Shown: piece by piece, positions 27,239 to 35,560 of the stretch
Numbering within the stretch: position 1 is the stretch's first letter
Layout of the letters: every line of letters starts with the position of its first letter
Assembly: GCF_019890615.1 (NCBI RefSeq)
Contig: NZ_JAINVZ010000032.1
Span: forward strand, 1 to 56,222
DNA from: Streptantibioticus parmotrematis
GTDB taxonomy: Bacteria; Actinomycetota; Actinomycetes; Streptomycetales; Streptomycetaceae
Direction of reading: 5' to 3'
DNA length: 56,222 bases
Position numbers and translations under genes: made by a program
Notes under the pieces: model-generated
Told to the model about the DNA's origin: nothing
Databases searched by the model: none
What the model saw: the letters and a program-made list of their open reading frames with translations, nothing else

Positions 27239-28832
27239 CGGTTCGGGCCGCGGTGGGGGCGGCGGTCACGTCGGTCGTGTCCGGTTCGCTGCGCGACAAG
27301 GCGTTGCGGCCGGGAAGCCAGAGTAGAGCGATCAGTACGCCGAGTGCGCCGGCGGCGACGGAGCCTGCCACGGCCAGGTGCATGGCGTGGACGAACGCGT
27401 CGTTCGAGGGTCCGACGAGCGCGTCGGCGCGGGGGCCGGCCTTCTCTACGAATGCCTGGGTGGCGGTGATCGAGCCGGACAGGGTCTTGACCGTTGCCGG
27501 GTTCGAGTGGAGTGCGGGTACCGCGTCGAGGATCGGGGTCATGCGGCCGCGGTAGGCGGAGGTGAGGATCGATCCGAGAACCGCGACGCCCAGGGCGCCG
27601 CCGACCTGGCGGACGGTGTTGCTGATCGCTGAGCCTTCGCCGGCCTTCTCGCGCGGCACGGAGGCCATCACCGCGGCGGTGGCCGGGGGCATCACGTTGG
27701 CCATGCCCGTTCCCATGGCGAACAGGGCGATCTCCAGGTGCCAGATCGGGGTGGTGGCGTCGACGAGGAAGTAGGAGCCGAGCGCGAGGGTGACCAGGGC
27801 CATGCCGGTGGCGGTGACCGTCTTGTGTCCCAGGCGCTGGACCAGGGCCGCGCTGCGGGAGGAGAAGATCAGCTGGGCCGCGGCCAGCGGGATCAGCAGC
27901 AGTCCGCACTTCAGCGGGGAGAAGCCGCGTACGGCCTGCATGTAGAAGGAGAGGAAGAACGTCAGGCCCATCAGGGCGAGGAAGACCAGGCCGACCACGC
28001 TGACGGCGGCGGAGAAGCTCTTGTGGCGGAAGAGCTTGACGTTCAGGGCGGGGTGGTCGGTCCTGCGCTCCCACAGGACGAACAGGATCAGCAGCAGTAC
28101 ACCGGCGGCGATGATGCCGAGCGCCTCGGGCCTGAGCCAGCCGATGTCGCCGGCCCGGATGATGCCGTAGACGAAGGCGGTGATGCCGGCGATGGACAGC
28201 GGGACGCCGACCGGGTCGAACCGCCCGGGCGCGGGGTTCTTGGAATCGGGGACGAGGAGGAGCATCAGGGCGACGGCGAGCAGCACGATGGGAATGTTGA
28301 CCAGGAAGACAGATCCCCACCAGAAGTGCTGGAGCAGTACGCCACCGGTGATGGGACCGACGGCGATGGCGATGCCGACCGCGCCGGACCAGATGCCGAT
28401 GGCCTTGGGCCGTTCCTTGGGCTCGAAGACGTTGGAGATGATGGCCAGTGTGGTGGGCATGACGGCCGCGCCGCCGACGCCCATCACGATGCGGGCGATG
28501 ATCAGGTCGCCGGGTGTCTGCGCGTAGGCGGAGGCGAGCGATCCCAGGCCGAACACTGTCATGCCGATCAGCAGCAGCTTCTTGCGTCCGATGCGGTCAC
28601 CGAGGACACCCCAGGTGAACAGCAGGCCGGCGAAGGCCAGTGTGTAGGCGTTGGTCGCCCACTCGAGGTCGGTCTCCGAGGCGCCGAGGCCTCTGACCGG
28701 GTCGGCGATGGTCTTGAGGGCCACGTTGAGGATGCTGGAGTCGAGGACGACGACCAGCAGGCTCAGCACGAGGACGCCCAGTATCAGCCAGCGGCGCTTG
28801 TGCACCGAGGGGTCGATGGCAGTGGTGGTCAT
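27213..28832 (-). CDS. MFS drug exporter, DHA2 (14-TM EmrB/QacA) family
   Basis: A 539-residue proton-coupled multidrug exporter in the cytoplasmic membrane. TM1 carries LVVVLDSSILNVAL with the DHA2 D1-type motif. Motif A is GVLGDRIGRKKLLLIGM in loop 2-3. Motif C is GAVGIAIAVGPITGGVLL in TM5. Fourteen hydrophobic segments can be counted. The DHA2 family exports cationic dyes, antibiotics or the host's own products. The promoter region contains a palindrome for the co-encoded TetR repressor. Confidence 0.92.
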   Translation of the reverse strand: MTTTAIDPSVHKRRWLILGVLVLSLLVVVLDSSILNVALKTIADPVRGLGASETDLEWATNAYTLAFAGLLFTWGVLGDRIGRKKLLLIGMTVFGLGSLASAYAQTPGDLIIARIVMGVGGAAVMPTTLAIISNVFEPKERPKAIGIWSGAVGIAIAVGPITGGVLLQHFWWGSVFLVNIPIVLLAVALMLLLVPDSKNPAPGRFDPVGVPLSIAGITAFVYGIIRAGDIGWLRPEALGIIAAGVLLLILFVLWERRTDHPALNVKLFRHKSFSAAVSVVGLVFLALMGLTFFLSFYMQAVRGFSPLKCGLLLIPLAAAQLIFSSRSAALVQRLGHKTVTATGMALVTLALGSYFLVDATTPIWHLEIALFAMGTGMANVMPPATAAVMASVPREKAGEGSAISNTVRQVGGALGVAVLGSILTSAYRGRMTPILDAVPALHSNPATVKTLSGSITATQAFVEKAGPRADALVGPSNDAFVHAMHLAVAGSVAAGALGVLIALLWLPGRNALSRSEPDTTDVTAAPTAARTDERVLLAD

Positions 28833-28860
28833 GGAGGGTTCCGTTCCAGGATTACGAGAC

Positions 28861-28907
28861 CTTGCGGTATCGAAAACAACGGTAGCACTATTTTCGATAC
28901 CAGCAAG
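28861..28907. promoter_or_regulatory. TetR operator upstream of the MFS exporter
   Basis: GGTATCGAAAA (28866-28876) and TTTTCGATACC (28891-28901) form a perfect 11-bp inverted repeat with a 14-bp spacer. The symmetry extends outward as CTTGC...GCAAG with a one-base bulge. It is 30-70 bp upstream of the exporter start and probably overlaps its promoter. Confidence 0.75.
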
Positions 28908-28948
28908 GTCCGTATGTCGCGGAGCGGACGGACGGGCCCGGTCAGGTG

Positions 28949-29923
28949 TCAGCCGTGCAGGTGGCGGCGCAGGTAGCCGTACCAGGTCTCGGTGAACGTC
29001 TTGGCGAGACCGGAGGTCGGTGCCAGGACGTCCCAGGCGTGGAAGGCGTGGGCGTACAGGTGGAGGTCGACGGGGACACCCGCGGCGATCAGGCGTTGTG
29101 CGAAGTCGATGTTCTCGTCGCGGAAGACGTCGTACTGGGCGGCGGCTATGAAGGTGTCGGGCAGGCCGGCCAGGTCGGCGGCGGTGGCGCGGCCGGGAGC
29201 GCAGTAGGGGTGCAGATCGGGTGCGCCCATACGGTCGCCGAGGACGGCCTCCCAGGCGTAGAGGCACTCGCGGCGGTCGCACACGCCCAGGTCGGTGATC
29301 TCGCGGCTGGACGCGGTGGTGTTGCGGTCGTCCAGCATCGGGTAGCTGAGCGCGAGCAGGCGGGGCTTGCGGTCGCCGCGGTCGCGGGCCATCAGCGCGG
29401 TGGCGGTGGCGGGCGCGCCCCCGCCACTGGCACCGGCCAGGCCGATGCGCTCGGGGTCGATGCCCAGCTCGGCGGCGTGGGCGAGCAGGTGGGTGTAGGC
29501 GAGGTAGCCGTCCTCGGCCGCACCGGGGGCCTGCGTCTCGGGGGCGAGCCGGTAGTCCACGACAGCCAGGACGACGTCCAGGTCCAGGGCCATGGTCGCG
29601 CCGTGGACGCGGACGAAGCGGTCGTGTGCGCTGCCCACGACCTGGCCGCCGGCATGGAAGTACAGCAGCGCCGGACGCGGTCGCGCGGTGTCGCCGGGGT
29701 GAAACACCACGACGTCCAGCGGCGGACCGTCGGTGCGGGTGAGGGTGAGAGTGGAGAGGGTGACGCGCAGGTCCGGGTCGGGCAGCGGGAACCGGGCGAA
29801 CGCGGCTTCCGCCTGGGCGCGGTAGGCAGGGATGTCGGAGAAGTCCATCAGCGCGCCGTTGGCGCCCTTGGGCACGGCGGCCAGCGCGGCGGCGAGTTCG
29901 GGATCGAGATCGTAGGAGGGCAC
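28949..29923 (-). CDS. Alpha/beta hydrolase, HSL-type esterase
   Basis: A 324-residue esterase of the hormone-sensitive-lipase family. The oxyanion motif, normally HGGG, reads FHAGGQVVG. The nucleophile elbow is GLAGASGGGAPAT (GxSxG with Ser). The acid is in AAQYDVFRDEN, and the catalytic His is in AHAFHAWD. The DYRLAPET block is conserved. It would hydrolyse short-chain esters in the cytoplasm. It starts at a GTG (29923) 51 bp after the SDR gene on the same strand, so both probably form one operon under the divergent TetR. Confidence 0.88.
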   Translation of the reverse strand: MPSYDLDPELAAALAAVPKGANGALMDFSDIPAYRAQAEAAFARFPLPDPDLRVTLSTLTLTRTDGPPLDVVVFHPGDTARPRPALLYFHAGGQVVGSAHDRFVRVHGATMALDLDVVLAVVDYRLAPETQAPGAAEDGYLAYTHLLAHAAELGIDPERIGLAGASGGGAPATATALMARDRGDRKPRLLALSYPMLDDRNTTASSREITDLGVCDRRECLYAWEAVLGDRMGAPDLHPYCAPGRATAADLAGLPDTFIAAAQYDVFRDENIDFAQRLIAAGVPVDLHLYAHAFHAWDVLAPTSGLAKTFTETWYGYLRRHLHG

Positions 29924-29974
29924 GATGCTGTTCGCCTTCGGTCGAGTGGCGGGGATTCAGTCAGTGGAGGACGT

Positions 29975-30745
29975 TCAGAGGAACAGGGCCGGCTGGCCGC
30001 TGCCGGCGGTGATACCGCCGTCCACGGGCAGCACGGCCCCGGTGATGAAGCGCGCGTCGGTGCTCGCGAGGAAGGCGACAGCGGCTCCGACGTCGTCCGG
30101 GGTGCTGTGACCGGCCAGGGCCCGACGCGGATTGAACCGCTCGATCAGCGCCGCCGCGTCGGGGTGGCCGGACAGCTCGGCATCCAGGGTGAGCGAAGGG
30201 GCGACGGCATTGACGCGGATACCGTGCGGGCCGAGGTCGAAGGCAAGACCCCGGGTGAAGTTCACGACGGCGCCCTTGGCGGCGTTGTAGGCGCTGAGCA
30301 TCCGGTCGCCGCCAAGACCCGAGGCGGAGGCGATGTGCACGATGCTGCCGCGGCTGCGTTCGAGGTGCGCCAGCGCGGCCTGCGCCCCGAAGAAGCAGCT
30401 GTCCACGTCGGTGGTCATGACCTGGCGCCAGTCCTCGGTGGTGGTGTCCGCGAACTCCTTGTACAACCCCATGCCCGCGTTGGAGACCAGAACGTCGATG
30501 CCGCCGAACCGGGCCGCCGCGACGTCCGCCATCGCCTGGACCGCGTCCCGGTCGGTGACGTCGGTGGCCACCGCGAGGGCGTGCTCGGTACCGAGTTCCT
30601 CGGCGAGGGCGTCCAGCCGGTCCTTGCGGCGCGCCGCGAGAACGAGGTTCGCACCCTCGCGGGCGAAGCGGCGCGCGATGCCGACCCCGATGCCGGAGCT
30701 GGCGCCGGTGACGACCACGGTCTTTCCGGTGAAGCGTTGGTCCAC
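29975..30745 (-). CDS. Short-chain dehydrogenase/reductase (SDR, classical)
   Basis: A 256-residue classical SDR. The cofactor motif is VVVTGASSGIGVGIARRFAR and the NADP-type basic residues lie in AARRKDRL. NAG appears in VLVSNAGMGLY. The catalytic Ser is in IVHIASASGLGG and the Tyr/Lys pair in AYNAAKGAVVNFTRGLA. It reduces or oxidises a carbonyl/alcohol with NAD(P); substrate unknown. It starts at GTG 30745 behind GGAGG. It lies beside three operator-like palindromes and is divergent from a TetR gene. Confidence 0.9.
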   Translation of the reverse strand: MDQRFTGKTVVVTGASSGIGVGIARRFAREGANLVLAARRKDRLDALAEELGTEHALAVATDVTDRDAVQAMADVAAARFGGIDVLVSNAGMGLYKEFADTTTEDWRQVMTTDVDSCFFGAQAALAHLERSRGSIVHIASASGLGGDRMLSAYNAAKGAVVNFTRGLAFDLGPHGIRVNAVAPSLTLDAELSGHPDAAALIERFNPRRALAGHSTPDDVGAAVAFLASTDARFITGAVLPVDGGITAGSGQPALFL

Positions 30746-30764
30746 GGGTATGCCTCCATCGTTG

Positions 30765-30824
30765 CGTCAGCTACTGACGTTAGAACTGTCAGTGCCTGAC
30801 GCTACATTCCGTCAGGGCCTGACG
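30765..30824. promoter_or_regulatory. Three copies of a 15-bp palindrome between SDR and TetR genes
   Basis: CGTCAG-N3-CTGACG occurs at 30765-30779, as TGTCAG-N3-CTGACG at 30787-30801, and again as CGTCAG-N3-CTGACG at 30810-30824. Start-to-start spacings are 22 and 23 bp, about two helical turns, so bound dimers would sit on one DNA face. This is the probable operator array of the TetR protein encoded at 30845. Confidence 0.8.
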
Positions 30825-30844
30825 CAACGTGCTAGCATCGCGCC

Positions 30845-31411
30845 ATGCCGAGAAGTGGAGAAGCGGCCCGCCGCCGACTCAAGGAAGCCGCGCTGGAGCT
30901 GTTCCTGGAAAACGGCTTCGACCAGACGCCGGTCGAGGCCATCGCGGCACGCGCCGGCGTCACCGAGCGCACCTTCTACCGCCACTTCGCCGACAAGCGG
31001 GAGATGTTCTTCGACGGCGAGGGCGAGCTGCGGGACGTGCTCGTCCAGGCCATCACCGAGGCCCCGCCGGGCACCAAGCCGCTCCCCGCGCTGCGGGCCG
31101 CCTTCCACGCCTCGGTGCCGCTCTTCGAACGCAACCGGCCGCTCACCGAACCCGGCGCGCGACTGATCGCCGCCACGCCCGCCCTCCAGGAACGGGCACT
31201 CGCCAAACGCGCCCTACTCGTCGAAGCGCTCACTCAGGCCCTGCAAGCCCGACAGGTGGACCCCCGTGTCGCGTCCCTGCTCGCCCAGGTCGCCATGGAC
31301 ACCTGCGCCGCGGCCACGCACCGCTGGATGCTCGACGCCTCCCTGTCCCTGCACGAGCACATCGATCACGCATTCCGGGAACTACGACTGGCCGCCGCAG
31401 CCCTCAAGTGA
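30845..31411 (+). CDS. TetR family regulator, divergent from SDR/esterase
   Basis: A 188-residue TetR-type repressor. The HTH reads AALELFLENGFDQTPVEAIA, then ARAGVTERTFYRHFADKREM. The C-terminal domain includes LRAAFHASVPLFERNRPL and MDTCAAATHRWMLDASLSL. The ATG at 30845 lies 21 bp after the last of three palindromes, so it very likely represses itself and the divergent SDR-esterase genes. Confidence 0.9.
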   Translation: MPRSGEAARRRLKEAALELFLENGFDQTPVEAIAARAGVTERTFYRHFADKREMFFDGEGELRDVLVQAITEAPPGTKPLPALRAAFHASVPLFERNRPLTEPGARLIAATPALQERALAKRALLVEALTQALQARQVDPRVASLLAQVAMDTCAAATHRWMLDASLSLHEHIDHAFRELRLAAAALK

Positions 31412-31547
31412 ACTGCCCCGGGCAGCGGCCCAGTTGCTGCGCCCTTCTCTCCACGGTCTGCGGGAAGACGCGCCACAGGGAGATGTGCCACGCACGCGCA
31501 GATACACAGTGCGCCGAGCATGCTGAGTCGCCCGTCAGGGCGATCGG

Positions 31548-32105
31548 CTACAGCTGAATGTCGATCTCTTCCACGTCGGTGAACTCCACCCCTAGCCCTG
31601 GGGCCCGGGTGTCGTTCGCGCGGAAGTACATCTGGGCCAGGCCCTCGGCCGCGATCCGCTGGAGTTGCTGCTCTGCCGCGCCCTGCTCCCGCGCGGTGAA
31701 CAACCGGTCGGCGACGTCGGGTGGCAGGGCCTGGGTGACGTCGCGGATGCGGGCGTCGTCGGTGGTGCCCGGTGCTGCGGTGAACCCGAACCGGGCCCGG
31801 GTCAAGACGACCAGGCCATCGGTCGAGGCCGCCTTCTTCCGGGCCCTGGCCCGCACCTGTGGCTGCCAGCGCTTCCTGACCTCGCGCTCCAGACGGTCCC
31901 GCAGATCCTGCCGGGGCCGCTTGAGCTTGCCCGCCACGTACCGTTCCACCGTGCGCTGGGAGACACCCAGCACCTGCGCGACGGCCCTGGTGCCCTTCAA
32001 CTGCCGTACGAGGTACTTCATCTGGGCCTGGGCGCTCTGTGGGATGCGGCGGGTGAACGCCCCTTCCAGCGCACGATCCAGGCTCTCCCCGACCGAGTCG
32101 GCCAC
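31548..32105 (-). CDS. tpg: Telomere terminal protein Tpg
   Basis: A 185-residue protein with the sequence layout of Streptomyces terminal proteins. The N-terminal part reads SAQAQMKYLVRQLKGTRAVA, then QVLGVSQRTVERYVAGKLKR, an HTH that binds telomeric DNA. The block VRKRWQPQVRARARKKAAST follows, then GFTAAPGTTDDARIRDVTQA and the acidic end VEFTDVEEIDI. Tpg is covalently joined to the 5' ends of linear chromosomes and plasmids and primes end patching. It starts six bases after the tap stop, giving the canonical tap-tpg operon. Its presence shows that the replicon is or was linear. Confidence 0.93.
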   Translation of the reverse strand: MADSVGESLDRALEGAFTRRIPQSAQAQMKYLVRQLKGTRAVAQVLGVSQRTVERYVAGKLKRPRQDLRDRLEREVRKRWQPQVRARARKKAASTDGLVVLTRARFGFTAAPGTTDDARIRDVTQALPPDVADRLFTAREQGAAEQQLQRIAAEGLAQMYFRANDTRAPGLGVEFTDVEEIDIQL

Positions 32106-32111
32106 GAGGCG

Positions 32112-34370
32112 CTACTCCCCTTCTCCGGCCAGCGGATCGTCCTTGATCAGGTTGGCGACGTTGAAAACACCACCGTGTTCCTCGAACTGCTCCTCGGCCC
32201 ACAGGACGGTCCGTGTCCCCTGGTGTTTGACCATCCCGGGCGACACACCGAGCCGGAAGCCGCCCGGCACCGGCTTGCCCTCAGGCGTGTGGGGCAGGGC
32301 ATCCAGCGGGGACGGGCCCGGCGAGGGATAGACGACCGCGTCCGTACCGATCGCCACCGGGTACACGCCGGCCGCCGCGGCGGTCCGCATCAACTTGCGG
32401 TGGATACCGACGCGTTGACTGGCCAGCACAGCGGCCCGGATGTCCGGGCGCCACGTCTCGCGTTCCAGCGCGGGCCACGGCTCGTAGTACGGCGCCTGGC
32501 CACGGTTGCGCTGCCGCAGCTTGCCGATGCCGCCCTTCGCCGTCGCCTTGATCGCGCCCACCAGCAGGCTCATGACCGGATCCGCCTGCCTGGCGTGAGC
32601 CATCGCGTCCAGGAACTCGGCCCCGCCCAGGTCGGTCGTGACGCCGAGATCGGCCATCGTGGCCACGTACGCGTCACGCAACCGCTTGTACCAGCCGTCC
32701 AGATAGCGGCCGGTCCGGGTCCGCACGTACGCCTCCAGGGGCGCGACCCCGAAACCCAGTTCCACCGCGTACTGCACCGTCGGTGTGGCATACCACGCCG
32801 GGCCGGTGGGACGGTCGCCCTTCGGGGTGAAGGGCGACGGGAGCAGGTCGCCGTCGACGGTGCGGCCGTTGATCTGCGCACGGGACAGGTCGACATGGCT
32901 CAGGTCGACCAGCCACGAGCCGGGGAGCGCCGGGTCGAAGTCCGGGTCACCGGTCAGGTGGACCGGCCCGTCCAGACCGACGGTGAGGCCGTTGGCGGCC
33001 GCGGCGAACGACATGTTGACGTCGACCGCGACCAGGAACGGGTTCATGCACTCCTCGTCGGTCAGCGCACGGCACCAGTCGTAGGGCTCCTCCGTCAGCA
33101 TCTCGGCCGAGGTGCGCAGGTGGTGCCGGGCGAACTTCCCCTTCAGCAGCGGGTGTTCGTCCGGGACCTCGCACTCCACCACGTCGTACACCGCGGTGAG
33201 CGCGTCCGGGTTGAACGCGCGCTTGAACTCACCGCTCGCCTCGTCCTTCTCCGCGCGGGTCGGTGGGCGCAGCGCCACCATCAACTCCAGACCGGTGACG
33301 GCCGTGGTGCCACGCGGTGTCATCACCCTCTGCGCGTACGTACCGAGGTAACGGGCGAGGTCGGCCGGATGCATCGTGGGCAGGACCGGGTCGTCCCTGC
33401 GGTCCCACTCACGCACGTCCAGGGCATTCCAGGCCGGGATGCACAGCTGGACGCAACGGCGCTGCGAGCCCTCCGCCGGACGGAAGATCCGCGCCCACGG
33501 CCCGAACCCGCGCTGGGTCAACTGCCAGCCGGACTTGGCGAGTTGCTTGACCACCTTGTGGCTGTCCGGGAGCCGGCCGGCGCGCCGCTCCTCCTCCGAC
33601 AACGCGGTGGGAAGGCCGTAGCGCTCCAAGGCGGCCGGAGTCAGAACGAGGACGGGGTCGGCGTCACGGCCGTTGCGGTGCAGCTTCTCCTGCCCGAGCC
33701 TCGCCTCGGTCAGCGTCCAGTCGACCAACGCGGGCAAGGACTTGGCGGGGATCTCCAGGATCAGGCCGCCGACGCAGTACGCGAGGACCTGGCCGTCGGC
33801 GTCGGCGTCGACCACGGCGAGCGGACCGTTCTCGAACCGCGGGTCAGTGGCGGCGTCCGGTGCGGTCGCCGTCTTCTTCGCCGACGACTTCGCCGCCCTC
33901 TTGGCACCTGGGCGCCGGGACGATGTGGCGGGCTTGGACTTGGCTGCGGGCGCCGGGCGGATGGCAGCGACCCAGGCTGGGGCAGGCACCGGGGCCGGGG
34001 CCGCCTGAGCCTCGGCAGACGGGGCCTCGTTCGGCGGGGCGGCGGCGGGAGCGGGCAGCGTGCCGGGCTCCGACGCTGGCTCGGCGTCAGGAAGGTGTGG
34101 GACATCGGGAGCGGGATAGCGGGCGGCGAGGCCTTCGAGGAGCCGGGCGTAGGCGGCGCGGTGCGGCGGCCGCGGCTCGGTCCTGCCGGACTCCCAGCCC
34201 CCGACGGCCTCACGGCGGGTCTCCAGCGCCCTGGCGACCTGGGCCTGACTCAGACCCGCGGCCTCGCGGAGGCGTTTGCGCTCGGCCGGAGTCGGCAGCT
34301 CTCCCTGGCTGACCTCTTCCAGCAGCGCGTCCACGGCGCTGAACAACTGATCCTCAGTGGACACAAGCAC
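32112..34370 (-). CDS. tap: Telomere-associated protein Tap
   Basis: A 752-residue protein of the Tap family, which binds 3' telomere overhangs and recruits Tpg. The N-terminal XRE-type HTH reads ERKRLREAAGLSQAQVARAL, then ETRREAVGGWESGRTEPRP. An Ala/Pro/Lys-rich linker covers about residues 90-175. The long conserved core begins with GPLAVVDADADGQVLAYCVG and includes SHKVVKQLAKSGWQLTQRGF, GPWARIFRP, VDVNMSFAAAANGL, and ATAKGGIGKLRQRNRGQAPY near the C-terminus. The length is close to that of other Tap proteins (about 740). It is divergent from a TetR gene, with 249 bp of upstream DNA rich in inverted repeats. Confidence 0.93.
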   Translation of the reverse strand: MLVSTEDQLFSAVDALLEEVSQGELPTPAERKRLREAAGLSQAQVARALETRREAVGGWESGRTEPRPPHRAAYARLLEGLAARYPAPDVPHLPDAEPASEPGTLPAPAAAPPNEAPSAEAQAAPAPVPAPAWVAAIRPAPAAKSKPATSSRRPGAKRAAKSSAKKTATAPDAATDPRFENGPLAVVDADADGQVLAYCVGGLILEIPAKSLPALVDWTLTEARLGQEKLHRNGRDADPVLVLTPAALERYGLPTALSEEERRAGRLPDSHKVVKQLAKSGWQLTQRGFGPWARIFRPAEGSQRRCVQLCIPAWNALDVREWDRRDDPVLPTMHPADLARYLGTYAQRVMTPRGTTAVTGLELMVALRPPTRAEKDEASGEFKRAFNPDALTAVYDVVECEVPDEHPLLKGKFARHHLRTSAEMLTEEPYDWCRALTDEECMNPFLVAVDVNMSFAAAANGLTVGLDGPVHLTGDPDFDPALPGSWLVDLSHVDLSRAQINGRTVDGDLLPSPFTPKGDRPTGPAWYATPTVQYAVELGFGVAPLEAYVRTRTGRYLDGWYKRLRDAYVATMADLGVTTDLGGAEFLDAMAHARQADPVMSLLVGAIKATAKGGIGKLRQRNRGQAPYYEPWPALERETWRPDIRAAVLASQRVGIHRKLMRTAAAAGVYPVAIGTDAVVYPSPGPSPLDALPHTPEGKPVPGGFRLGVSPGMVKHQGTRTVLWAEEQFEEHGGVFNVANLIKDDPLAGEGE

Positions 34371-34487
34371 ACCTCCGTGCGCCTCACCTTAGCCTGATCG
34401 CACAACGAAGCACGCTGCGAAACGCACGCGAGACGCTCGCTCACGCCATGTTCGCTACCAGCCGCGAGACCCTTGCTGGGGGACGCT

Positions 34488-34526
34488 GTCAGGTCACCCG
34501 TCGTGCGTCGCGCACGATGACCTGAC
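34488..34526. promoter_or_regulatory. Long hairpin upstream of tap
   Basis: GTCAGGTCA (34488-34496) and TCGTGCG (34501-34507) pair with CGCACGA (34511-34517) and TGACCTGAC (34518-34526). Only a four-base bulge and a three-base loop interrupt it. This 16-bp stem lies about 120 bp upstream of tap and 95 bp upstream of the divergent TetR gene. It could be an operator or a Tap/Tpg-recognised structure. Confidence 0.6.
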
Positions 34527-34582
34527 GAACAGCATTCGACTCGTAGAGCGACGATCGTCCAAGGCGAGCGGCGTTCACGTCG

Positions 34583-34609
34583 TACCGAACGGCGTTCGCC
34601 CGTTCGGTA
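34583..34609. promoter_or_regulatory. TetR-type operator in front of the TetR gene
   Basis: TACCGAACGG (34583-34592) and CCGTTCGGTA (34600-34609) form a perfect 10-bp inverted repeat with a 7-bp spacer, ending 10 bp before the ATG at 34620. GAACGGCGTTC inside it is itself near-symmetric. Autoregulation by the TetR protein is likely. Confidence 0.75.
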
Positions 34610-34619
34610 TGCTCGCGGT

Positions 34620-35333
34620 ATGCCACCCACCCCGCAGCAACGCCGCGCAGCGCGGAACCATCAGCCCGTTCCCGGGGCGGGCGCGCGGGGGGCGCGTGGG
34701 CGGCGGGCCGAGCCGATCACGGTGGACGCCATCGTGGACGCCGCGCTCGCCATCGTGGCGCGGGAGGGCTACGAGGCGCTGACCATGCGCCGCGTGGCGG
34801 CGGCCCTGGAGACCGGGCCTGCCTCGCTGTACGCCCATGTCGTCAACAAGGACGACCTGGACGAGCTGCTCATCGGGCGCCTGTGCGCCGAGATCGACCT
34901 GCCGGCCCCGGATCCCGCCACCTGGCGGGAACAGATCACCGGTGTCTGCGTGCAAGTGCGCGACCAGTACCTGCGCTTCCCCGGTATCTCCCGGGCCGCG
35001 CTCGCCGCCGTCCCCACCAACGAGGACACGCTGCGGCTTGCCGAGGGCATGCTCGCCATCCTTCTCGCCGGAGGCATCACGCCTCAGACCGCGGCCTGGG
35101 GCATCGATTCACTGACGCTCTACGTCAACGCCTACACGCTCGAGATCGCCTTGCTCAGCCGTTCCGGCAACGACTGGGTCGCCGGCCGGGACGAACTGCT
35201 GAGCCGTTTCTCCGCCCTGCCCGACGCCTTCCCTCAGGCCAGGCGCTACGCCGCGGAGCTGACCGCGGGCACCGGCCACGAACGCTTCGACTTCACCATC
35301 GAGTTGCTGCTCGACGGTCTCGCGCGTCGCTGA
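34620..35333 (+). CDS. TetR family regulator, divergent from tap
   Basis: A 237-residue TetR protein with an extended basic N-terminus. The HTH reads AIVDAALAIVAREGYEALTM, then RRVAAALETGPASLYAHVVN, which is the TetR_C_1-associated subgroup. The ligand domain follows with ITGVCVQVRDQYLRFPGISR. The ATG at 34620 follows an operator-like inverted repeat. Its only close partner is the divergent tap-tpg operon; the next gene downstream (35561) is a secreted protein 227 bp away. A link between ligand sensing and telomere proteins is possible but unproven. Confidence 0.88.
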   Translation: MPPTPQQRRAARNHQPVPGAGARGARGRRAEPITVDAIVDAALAIVAREGYEALTMRRVAAALETGPASLYAHVVNKDDLDELLIGRLCAEIDLPAPDPATWREQITGVCVQVRDQYLRFPGISRAALAAVPTNEDTLRLAEGMLAILLAGGITPQTAAWGIDSLTLYVNAYTLEIALLSRSGNDWVAGRDELLSRFSALPDAFPQARRYAAELTAGTGHERFDFTIELLLDGLARR

Positions 35334-35560
35334 GTGCCGGTCTTCGGGAGCGGCTGCGTTCGCCTCCCGGCGCCGGCCTGAAACGTCCGGATCGCCATCG
35401 CCCCACCGCTACAGGTCCGTTGTTTCTTGATCGCCGCTTCGCTCCCCCGGAGGGCGCGCCGCCGGATGGTCCTCCACCCGTTCTCGAGCCTGCGGCGGCA
35501 CGGTGACTTCGGCCATCGACCAGGCCGGATCAATCGGGACGAGATACGGGGAGTGGCGAC

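Noticed and set aside
27738-30799. Long plus-strand frames (about 410 and 617 codons) opposite the MFS, esterase and SDR genes
   Set aside because: Repetitive acidic/Gly-rich shadows of clear minus-strand genes; no start with a ribosome site.
31665-34397. A 910-codon open frame on the plus strand antisense to tap and tpg
   Set aside because: It is the mirror of a GC-rich coding strand: its composition is Gly/Arg/Val-rich with no domain order, while tap and tpg on the other strand are unmistakable.
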